Both the position numbers and the translations under genes were made by a program. A stretch of 64,000 bases of DNA from Aquatica leii. Its lineage: Eukaryota; Arthropoda; Insecta; Coleoptera; Lampyridae. The notes under the pieces are model-generated. The model saw nothing but the letters and a program-made list of their open reading frames with translations, ran no database searches and was not told where the DNA came from. Numbering within the stretch: the first letter of the stretch is position 1; the number at the start of each line of letters is the position of its first letter. Shown piece by piece: positions 23,201 through 35,200 of this stretch. The stretch covers positions 23,759,533 to 23,823,532 of the forward strand of contig CM069439.1 of NCBI GenBank assembly GCA_035610365.1. Direction: 5' to 3'.

Positions 23201-26200
23201 AAAACCAATTCATTTATAAGTCGAAGAACAATCGCTTTACTGGTACCCCTGGTATACTTTGATAAACTTTTGGTAATCTACAACCAAATGGCGACGAGTT
23301 CAAAGTATGCAGGAATCAGAACCAGATTCTGTAGCATTACAAAGAAGTTTAGTTGCAGTTGGAATATGGTATATAGTGTGTTAAAAAAGAGTGTAAAGCA
23401 TTGAAGGAGGTATTAGTAGTATGAACCAAAATAACCAAAAGGCCTTAATAAACATAGGTACGCAAAGTAACGGTTTAAGAGATATAGAACAGATTCTTTT
23501 TTGAAACGTGCATTCCTTGCTATTATAAACGACTTTCGGCTTAGACCGCGTCATAGTTGAACACCCAGACTTTTTAGGCTTGGTCCAAGTCTCTTCTTGA
23601 GAGCCAAAACAAATAGTAGAACTTGCCGTACTGTCGTTCGTGATTCCAAACAAACTGACGTTTCGCAAGACATTTCAGCTTGCATCTTCGGAGCGGTGAT
23701 ATCACTAAAGGAAAAAGTGCAAGTGTCGGTATTATATCATTAGCGATGAGGTAATTAACGGACTTTCACTTTCCATTACCCCTTGACTGACTTCGTTATT
23801 ACACGGAGTAAGAGTTTGTGTCCTTTCCAAGAAGGTTGATTTGGTTGATACTGGTAGCCAAAATTTTAAACCGTCTTTCCGGTTCATATTATATGGATGT
23901 TTTTTTATTTCTACAACTCTGCGGTGTTTGCAGTCAGTCATATGTATTTGTTAGTGTGCGTTTTCTTTATATAAACGGAATACCCCAACTTATTTTTTTT
24001 TATTAAGAAAGGCTAGATTGCTGTTATGTTCTAACTCCATAGTAAATTTAATGTTATTGTGTGCAGAGTTTAGATGTTGAAAGAACTGATTTAGTTTGTC
24101 TTTGCCAAGAGACCATACAAGAAACGTATCATCAACGATCTAAACCAAGTTTTTCGTTTTAACTCAACACTCTTGATGGCAGTTTGAAAATACTCCATAT
24201 AGATATTGGCTATAACTGGAGAGCGAAGTGAACCCATGGCTGCTCCTTCTACTTGTTTAAATAAGTAGTTAAAACTGAAATAAGTGTTAAGACAGAGTTC
24301 AAAGAGCAGAACTTCTTCTTCAGTAATTCTCTCATTCAGCAAAGACAACACTTCGTCCACCGAAATGAATTTTCTCTACAAAGTCTGTAGAATCTTTAAT
24401 GTGAGTTTCTCTATTTCTTTTCAACGGCAAAAGTTTTGTAGCTAGATAACGTGCTAACGATTGGGTTCGTGAATTGATCATACTCACTATCGGTCGAACA
24501 GGAGCTCCCTACTTGTGTATTCTGGGAATACCGTAGATTGTTTCTTGTTAATATCTATATTAGTAGGGTTTTTGATGGCGTTTACTTTAGTGCATAGATA
24601 GTTCAAAGGGATTCTCAATCTTCCGAGAGCAAGTTCGTCATTTTCTCATTGTAATGTTGTAAGTTCATAACGACTGTACCGTTTCCTTTCTCTGCTCTCA
24701 TAACTAAAATTTTCTTGTTCTCACGTAACCGTTTAGCTGCTGCTTTCTCCTGTCCGTTAATATTTGAGCGTGGCGGTTTTGTTTTTCTTACAATGTAGCA
24801 AACATATAGTTACAGAGATTTCCTTAGGTATTGCAGCTTTTACTCCACATAATATGTCTTCTATCGGTGTTGTCTTATTCGTTAATTAAAACTCTTGTTT
24901 AATAAGGATAAGGTCTGTTCATTCAAAACAGCGTTTATTGTGAATTTCCAAACGTAACAGATGTCACTGAGTGATTTACCACTCTGAAGATGCAAGCTGC
25001 AATGTCTTGCGAAACGTCAGTTTGTTTGGGTTCACAACGACAATACGGCAATGGCTAACTTCTACTTCTTGTTTTGACTCTCAAGGAGAGACTAGGACCA
25101 AGCCTAAGTCTGGGTGTTTAACTACGACGCGGTCTAAGCCGAAAGTCGCTTATAATCGTTTATAGTCGTAACCAAAAAGAACCACAGCTCCTGAAAGCAA
25201 TTTACAGGAATACCATAGACTAATGTTTTCAAATATAAAAAAAAAATGTAGAGGGTTTAAATAAGGCCATAAAACAGGCCAGCCCCTTTCTACTCATCTA
25301 CGGGGAAAAGTTTGATGTAAATATTCGCTAACAGCAATCAAGCACCATCATGGTGAAACCAGATTGTTTGGCTTTGATGTTTGATCTAAAGAACTGTCGT
25401 CCAAAAAATCACACAATATGTTCTACAGAAAGTACCTGTCGCAGGTACAATACCCATCCAAATGTTTAATAAAAAACGTGTCTGATGTATAGATTCCATT
25501 AAAGCATAAGGATTTTCGTCGGCTGAAACATACATAGTATGAAAATTAACAACTCCATTTCGTGTGAAACCGGCTTCATCCGTAAAAAGAAAATTGGCAA
25601 GAAAGAGGGGTCATTAGCATCGTTGCGCAAAAACCAGCTGCAAAAAACCAAACGTACTTGATGAGCAAGTGTATTTAAGGCCTGTACTTGTTATATATAG
25701 TACGGATACAGCAGCTACTCGTGGAGAATTCCTCAACTGTTATTCACTACACTCGTCCACGAATTTACCTCTATCTGTGCTATAATTTCTTCTTCTTCTC
25801 TAGGAGTAGACACCAACTTTAGTCTTCTAGATAAATAGCACTGTTTGCTTAGTGAACCGGCTTCTATGGTGAATTGTTCCAAACATACGATGTGAAAAAA
25901 CCTGGCTTCAACATAACGGCTTCGGTGGCAATTCCATTACTACGGCTAATGCGCTAAAGTAAATAACCATAGAAAACGAAAACGTGTGAACTGACCACAA
26001 AATTCAAATACTTAATGTTTATTTCAAATCAGCCAACTATGATAAAAGTTTTTGCAAAATACAAAAAAGATAAAAAAAAGAATAACATTCTAGATCCCCG
26101 AAACTGGTACTTTGTGCACTAATGTATATAATACTTTGTTGTTTATTTTGGTTCATACTGCTCTCTCCATAAATATTTTACATACTGGTTTTAACACCCT

Positions 26201-29200
26201 GTATGTAGTGCACAAGTGACAGTAGTTTTGCAGTTTATTTGACGTGTGATATAAATATTTAAGTAACCCATATCAGCTTGTTAGTTACTTTCTAGTACTT
26301 AACACGACTTTAGATAACGATTGATTTTGAATCACTGCACCAAAATTTATTCACCCCCCCCCCTCAAATATTTTTATGTCTATTATCATTTATCAGAATG
26401 AATAACTAAGCTGCTGTACTCATATGATATGCATCACAATGAAATGTTTTTTTACATCTAAGACTTATAGTATGCATCCTTAGGTTAACAGAACGTTTTT
26501 ATATTTTTCAAATGCAAAATCTTAGTTATTTGAACCTAAATTTAGTATGAAATCTTTTGAAAAAAGATAGCTCCTAGAAAATCTAAATGTAGTTTTAATT
26601 CAGATAAGTAAAAGGCAAACATAGTGACGTCATCATCTATGTAAAAAACCGTGTAAGTATTTTACAACACAGAACCTCGCCTAGCTAATTATCGGCCATG
26701 TATATAGAAGATGACGTCGCAACCACTGATTATTTTTTTAATGATTATGTACTCCAGGACAAAACAATCCATGTGGTTAAGGTTTTACTTGGAATGTTCA
26801 CTAAGCGCCTAAACTCAATACGGTATCAGCAGAGAAAGGGGGCTAGATGGGTACATGCCCACCCTGTTGATCGAAGTGCTCGCCCAAATTAAAGAACAAA
26901 ATTTATTTTGTTAGAGAAGTCTTTTTAAAACTCGTTAAAATGCGTATTTTTATGCAACTAATATTGTGCCGTTTTGTGTCTACTAATATAAGAAAACCCG
27001 GCGCCGCTGCTGGGTATTATTCGAAAATCGAGTAAACCTATAAAAACGAATTTGAAATTACACTAGCCGACATTTTTGAAACTTTTTTTGAATAACCATT
27101 GTAAAAATAGGTGATCTTTTAGTCTTTAACTGAATGCATAACCAAAAACCAAATTTTTCCACAACGTCTAGTTTTAGAGTTATAACCATACTCCCCTAGT
27201 AGATAAATAATAATTGTTCACATATTTTGTTAAACAATAGAAAATAGACATCTTAACATAACAATTACTAGAATGTTTATGTTAAGATTAGAATGTCTTC
27301 AGGGTTCGGGCCGTATTGATGTAGCCAGGGCGTGAAAGAAATCAAAAGAAGTAAACGACAATCTAACAAAGAATCGCTACAAAGTTAGGTAATCAATTTG
27401 TTAACCAAGCCAGATTCTAAACTCCATAGAAGTGACTTATGAAGTTGCCTCCGTTTATAGAAGTATCGTCCCGGTGGGAGAAGCTCGACTCTAATTGGAT
27501 TGTGTTCGAAAGGGGATTGGGTAAACCAGTAACAACCGGAAACCAAAGAGGGAATAGTTCAAAACCGTTGCCACGATTGAAGTTATTGGGGTGTTTAATG
27601 ATTTCTATGCTTTGTTGGACTTTCTAATCAGAATCGAGCTCCACTCTACCGGGGCGATACTTCTGTAAATACGGAGAAAACTTGTTAAGTCACTTTCATG
27701 GAGTTTCGAATCTGGTTTGGTCAACAAGTTAATTACCTAACTCTGTAGTAATTCTTTGTTAGATTATTGTTTACTTCTTTAAGTTTTCAATTTCTTTCAC
27801 GCCTTGATGAAGCCTCCTACGAAAGTGGGCAAAACGTTGGGAGCTTCGGTTACAACATCAACGCGATCCGAATCTCCGTCACATCTCAGATCATATTCGT
27901 ATTTATACTTGCAATCATCTAAAGTTCCTAAATCCAACATTTCCGAAGAGTTAGCTTTCAAAAGTCTTCGTAAAAACCGCTATATCATCGTTCTTCCAGA
28001 CCATAAAGACAACAGTACTCTTATTTTGAATTACACGGATTACGTTGAGAAAATACATCCATTCTTTCAGCGTATACGTACGCTCCTTTAAGTGGTATTC
28101 CCATATCGAAGATTGAACTCGAGGCCAGTGAAATCATCAGATCTTCTAATCTACTTCCTGAAACCAAACGTCAATTTACCCCCTCACCTTCTAAACCACT
28201 TCGTCTATATGGACTTCCTAAAGTACACAAACAAGCTATACCTTTTAGACCTATCGTCAGTTGTCTACTGGCGAAAGATCGGGATATATGGGTGGCCACG
28301 GCAAGATATTGACGTTAGCCACTTAGAATGTCTTGCAATGTGTTGGAAAATCGGGTCCTTCAGCTCCTGGAAGAATGGAAGGATATTGGGTTCTACCACT
28401 TCATCATCATATCGGTGGGCATTCATATTGCGTTGAATGAATACCAACTGCGACCTGCTTCCATAAACAATAGCACCCCATACCATAACCCTCACAGTGT
28501 GGTGAACATGCCGCTGAACAAAAAACTACATATTGCGACGCTGTCCACGTCTACGTCTGACCATCATGCGACCATCGTACATTCCCAAGCAGAATCAGAA
28601 TTCGTCACTGACCACCCTATGCCATTCCACGTCCCAATGTAGTCGCAATGTACACGACTCCAAACGTTGCTGTCGATGACGAGCCGTCAGCGGAAGCGCA
28701 AGATGTGGTCGATAGGACTGCGAGCCAAAAGCGCTAATTTGACGGTAAACTGTACGAAAGGTTACAGCACGTCCTTTGTTTCGAAACCATTGATCGACTA
28801 TTAATCTTGTACTCGAAAATCAGTCTCTTAATGCCATTAATCGAAGATGGTGGTCCTGGACCACATTTCTCTGTCTTGGTCGTCCCACTTCCTCGTCTAC
28901 AACGTTCTTTGTCTTTTCTAGACCATGCTTGATAACACCGTACTACAGAGAATTGGTTACGCTTAGTAATTTCTCTAAATGAAGTTTCACTAGTTAAACA
29001 TTTCTGACAAGTTTGGTACAAAAATTCTAACGCCTTCTTGGTGTTGCATTTTTTAGGTCACATAGCATAGATTTTGATAACGCCTCGGTTATTGCGAAAT
29101 CTTCATTCGTCTTCAATACGAAAGTCCGAGAAACCATAGAAATCATCAAACACCCCAGTAACTGCAATTGTGACAACGGTTTTGAATTATCCCTTCTTTG

Positions 29201-32200
29201 GTTCCCGGTTGTTAGTGGTTTATAGAAGACTTTTCGAACGTAGCCCCATCAGAGTCGAGCTCCTCCCACCGGGACGATACGTCTTTTATAAATACGGAGA
29301 TTTTTTCTTACGTAACTTTTATGTAGTTTAGAATCTGGCTTGGTTAACAAATTGATTATCTAACTGATTCTTTGTTATGTTGGCTGTTGTCTTCGCTAAT
29401 GCAAAACCAGCAATAATGTCCCATCACAACGGGATCCTACCTACCCTAATACAGCCTTTCCATGTTTATAATATCTTGATGGAATCTTCCCCTTGTTCAC
29501 CACTCATATTTACTAAATTAGCAAGAAAGAAATCTAGATGTTACCGCAAAAAATGAAGTTTGAGCGACATTCTGTACCCTAATTTTTGTAGTTTTCTAGT
29601 AAATTAGCCACGATATCTTGATAATTTTCACTCTTTTGGTTCCCAGAAAATGTTTGCATACATTTTTAAAATAATTCCATGCTGCATCTCTAAATAATTC
29701 ATTATACGTTCAACATTTTCATCTCTGAAAAGCTTCCTAATTTGTGGAGCAACAAATATTCCTTCGCGAACTTTACCATCATACGGTTTTGGAAACTTAT
29801 CCCTTAAGTATTTAAAACAGTTGCGTTCTTTTACTAGTGGATTCACAAACGGTTTAATCAACCCTAATTTAATATGTAGAGGGTAGATCCACTAACTTTG
29901 CAAAAGAACTTAATTTTTCTTGTAGTGGAATGCAAAATATTTTATTTTTTTGTTTTTCTTTGGTTAAACTTAATCCCGTATCAAAAAAAATACTTTTTTT
30001 AAAATTACACCAAAACTATTGTTGCTAGAGGAAATTTGCAGTAACGTTACGCTGTCTTAAAACAGTCCGTTAATTACAAAAATTATTTTTTGTTGTATTA
30101 AATATTAATTTAAACATTTAAAAAAATTACCGTCATCATTAGTTGAAAGAAAAAAATTTCGCCGATAAAAATGTTTTCGTGCATTTTTCATTAAATGAAG
30201 AAGCTATTGTTAATTAATAATTTATTTTAAACTCTCATTTACATTTCAAGTACGATAATTGTTAAACAAAAGGCCTTAAAATTATTTCGCTTCCTGGAGA
30301 CCTTTTGGTAACTATACTAAATGAAGTTATCAGCATGCGGTAGTTTTAATTGGTTTTATTTATTTGTTACGAACAATTTAAGCAAAAAAATAATTAAAAA
30401 AGACAAAAAAGAGGTTACAAAAAATTTGGTTTTTTAATTTGATTGTTCTTTCTGTTTTTAGATAGTAAACAACTATAACATAATCATTAATTTTAATTTT
30501 TTCAGCGATTTGTTAAAAAAATTTTTTTAAAGAAATGGAATAATTACATATTTTTGAAATTTTTTTTTGCATATAGTTTGTTGAACTAGATAATAATTTA
30601 AATTTAAAAATTTAATTATTTAAAAACTACTATTTGATTTTTATATTGTTTAAACAATATATTAAAAAAAAACATTTTTATTTTAAAAATCATAATTTAC
30701 GGTTCTCGATTTAATCTAAGGATTTTTTTTTAAATTCATATTCTATTTGTTTATTAAATAAACAATTTGTTATAAACAATTGTAGAATATGTATATATGT
30801 TGTTCAGGCGAAGAAAAAAAGAAAAACTATACGCAACAATATGCAAACAAAATTTATTTAAATTTTTTTACAGCATTTTTTATTTTCGTATACTTCTAAA
30901 CCTAAAATGGCCATTCCATGCTGTGAAAAATTAAAAACTGTAACTGTTGTTGTTCATAACTTATACGCATTTCTTAATAATTGACAGAATACTGTAAAAA
31001 AATTTTAAATTTTTTTTGCATATTGTTGCATATCTTTTTTTGTTAGTTTTCTTCACCTAAAGAAAATACAAACATTTTATAATTGTTTATAACAAATTGT
31101 TTATTTAATAAACCAATAAAATATAAATATAAAAAATTATTTTTTCTTTGTTTTTGTAGAGCCGTAAATTATGATTTTTAGAATAAAATTTTTTTATTAA
31201 TATACTGTTAGACAATATAAAAATGAAAAAGTAGTTTTTAAACAATTAAAAAATATTTTAATGAATCATGATCTTGTTCAACAAACTATGCAAAAGAAAT
31301 TTTCAAAAATACGTAATTATTCCTTTTGTTTAAAATTCTTTAAGCATTTGTTTATTTATTAATGACTATATCTTTGAAACTATTATAGATAAGGTTATGA
31401 ACATTTAAGACAACTTTATAGACTATAAATTTATCTTTCAAATAAGCCCAACAACAAATTTGTAACTATTGTTGTTCATAACTTATACGCATTTCTTAAT
31501 AAATAATGACAAAATGCTGTAAAAATTATTAAAAAAATTTTTTGCATATTGTTGCGTATCTTTTTTTATGTTTTCTTCACCTGAAAAAAGTATAAACATT
31601 TTATAATTGTTTACAACAAATTGTTTAATTAATAAACCAATCAAATATTAATATAAAAAATTATTTTTTCTTGGATTTTGTAAAGCCGTAAATTATGATT
31701 TTAGGAATAAAAATTTTTTCTTAATATATTGTTAGACAATATAAAAATGAAAAAGTAGTTTTTACACAATTAAAAAATATTTTAAAGAATCATGATCTTG
31801 TTCAACAAACTATGCAAAAGAAATTTTCAAAAATACGTAATTATTCCATTTGTTTAAAATTTTTTAAACATTTGTTTATCTATTAATGACTATATATTTG
31901 AAACTATTATAGATAAGGTTATGGACATTTAAGACAACTTTATGGACTATAAATTTATCTTTCAAATGAGCCCAACAACAAATTTGTAACTATTGTTGTT
32001 CATAACTTTACGCATTTCTTTATAATAATTGACAAAATGCTGTAAAAATTAAAAAAAAAAAATTTTGCATATTGTAGCATCTTTTTTTGTTAGTTTATTT
32101 CACCTGAAAAAAAATATAAACATTTTATAATTGTTTATTTAATAAACCAATAAAATATGAATATAAAAAATAATTTTTGTTGGATTTTGTAAAATTATGA

Positions 32201-35200
32201 GTTTTAGAATAAAAATTTTTTCTTAATATATTATTAGACAATATAAAAATGAAAAAGCAGTTTTTAAACAATTAAAAAATATTTTAAAGAATCATGATCT
32301 TGTTCAACAAGTTATGCAAAAAAAATTTCAAAAATACGTAATTATTCCATTTGTTTAAAATTTTTTTTTAATTTTTTAAACATTTGTTTATCTATTACTG
32401 ACTATATTTTTGAAACTATTATAGATAGGGTTATGGACACTTAAGACAACTTTATAGGCTACAAATTTATCTTTCAAATGAGTCCAACTACAAATTTGTT
32501 ATCGTTGTTTATAAGTTATAAGCATTTGTTTATAAAAATTGACAAAAAAATGCTGTAAAAAATTTAAAAAAATTTCTTTAATTTTTTTTCACCTGAAAAA
32601 AAAATATAAACATTTTATAATTGTTTATTTAATAAACCAATAAAATATGAATATAAAAAATTATTTTTTCTTGGATTTTGCAGAGCTGTAAATTATGAGT
32701 TTTCGAATAAAAATTTTTTCTTAACATGTTAGACAATATAAAAATGAAAAAGTAGTTTTTAAACAATTAAAAAATATTTTTAAGAATCATGATCTTGTAC
32801 AACAAACTATGCAAAAGAAATTTTCAAAAATACGTAATTATTCCATTTCTTTAAAATTTTTTAAACATTTGTTTATCTATTAATGACTATATCTTTGAAA
32901 CTATTATAGATAGGGTTATGGACATTTAAGAAAACTTTATAGACTATAAATTTATTTTTCAAATGAGCCCAACAACAAATTTGTTATCGTTGTTCATAAG
33001 TTATAAGCATTTCTTAATAAAAACTGACAAAATGCTGTAAAAAATTAAAAAAAAAATTTTTTCTATATTGTTGCATATCTTTTTTTGTTATTTTTTCTTC
33101 AACTGAAAAAAAATATAAACATTTTATAATTGTTTATAACAAATTGTTTATTTAACAAACCAATAAAATATGAATATAAAAAATTATTTTTTCTTGGATT
33201 TTGCAGAGCCGTAAATTATGATTTTTAGAATAAAATTTTTTTCTTAATATAATGTTAGACAATATAAAAATTAAAAAGTAGTTTTTAAACAATTAAAAAA
33301 TATTTTAAAGAATTATGATCTTGTTCAACAAACTATGCAAAAACAAATTCAAAAATACGTAATTATTCCATTTGTTTATCTATTAATGACTGCATTTTTG
33401 AAACTATTACAGATTGGGTTATGGACATGTAGAACAACTTTATAGACTATTAGTTTATCTTTCAAATGAACCTAACAACAAATTTGTAGCTATTGTTGTT
33501 CATAACTTATACGCATTTCTTTATAAAAATTGACAAAATGCTGTAAAAAATTAAAAAAATGTTTTTGCTTATTGTTGCATATCTTTTTTTGTTATTGTTT
33601 TCTTCACCTGAAAAAAATATAAACATTTTATAATTGTTTATAACAAATTGTTTATTTAATAAAGCAATAAAACATGAATATAAAAATTATTTTTTCGTGG
33701 ATTTTGTAGAGCCGTAAATTATGATTTTTAGAATAATTTTTTTTTAAATATAGTGTTATACAATATAAAAATGAAAAAATAGTTTTTAAACAATTAAAAA
33801 ATATTCTAAAGAATCGTGATCTTGTTCAACAAACTATGCAAAAAAAAAATTTCAAAAATACGTAATTATTGCATTTGTAAATAAAAATTTTTTTTAAACA
33901 TTTGTTTATCTATTACTGACTATATCTTTGAAACTAACTAACAACCTTATAGACTATTAGTTTATCTTTCAAATGAGTTCAACTACAAATTTGTTATCGT
34001 TGTTCATGAGTTATAAGCATTTGTTTATAAAAATTGACAAAAATGCTGTAAAAAATTCAAAAAAATTTTTTTTGTATATTGCATTTTTTTTGTTAATTTT
34101 ATTTTATAATTGTTTATAACAAATTGTTTATTTAATAAACAAATAGAATATGAATTTAAAAAAATGTTTTTCTTATATTTTGTAGAGAACCGTAAATTAT
34201 GATTTTTAAAATAAAAATATTTTCTTACTATATTGTTTAAACAATATAAATATGAAAAAGTAGTTTTTAAATTTTGTTCAACAAACTGCAAAAAAAAATT
34301 TCAAGAACGTAATTATTTCATTTGTTTAAAAAAAATTTTAATAAATCCTTGAAAAAACTAAAATTAATGATTATGTTATAGTTGTTTACTATCTAAAAAC
34401 ATCAGTGACAACAATAAAAAAAATTGTAGCCTCTTTTTTGCCTTTTTTAATTATTTTCTTGCTTAAATTGTTCATAACTAATAGATAATAACAATTAAAA
34501 ATAACGCATGCTGATAACTTCATTTAGTATAGTTACGAAGCGAAATAATTTTAAGAGTTTTTGTTTGACAATTATCGAAATTGAAATGTAAATGAGAGTT
34601 GAAGAAAAATCAATAATTTAATGAAAAATGCACGAAAAAATTTTTTATCGACGAACATTTTTTCTTTCAAATGTCGAATGATTTTTTTAAAATTTTTAAA
34701 TTAATATTTAATATAACAAAAAATAATTTTTGTAATTAACCGTCGATAAGACAGCGTAACTAACGCTACTGCGTTCGCCGCGCGGAGCCCTATTTTCGAG
34801 ATTAAATAGAAAGTATTAACAATAGAGCTCAAGTTTCGGAAGTCAACGGAAATTTTCTCCTCTTTAAGTTATTGTTTGCAAAATTCCTCTACCACCAATA
34901 GTCTTTGAGTGATTTCTAATAAAGAACGCCCCTTTTTTTGACTCTTTATTTGTTTATAACTTTTGCAATTGTTTATGTGCGGGCTTGAAAGTTCTGTACA
35001 TTTTTCTAGACGTCATAACGAATCCAACGAGCTATCGCACGTATTTTAATTTGCACTTACAACTTCTTGCACGGTTTTCCATTCTTGAAAATCACACATA
35101 ATACAACTTGTGGAACTCTGCTTCAAATTAAGTGACAGTTCAGTAATATTTCATTTGTCTCTTGACCGCGTCAACAACTACACAATACATGAATCACTCC

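Noticed and set aside
26698..26892. 64-codon plus-strand open frame
   Set aside because: No recognisable motif, splice context or codon signal.
30840..34330. Regular repeats could be mistaken for a CRISPR-like array
   Set aside because: Units are about 505 bp and contiguous, without short unique spacers, in a eukaryotic intron; this is a tandem repeat inside a transposon.
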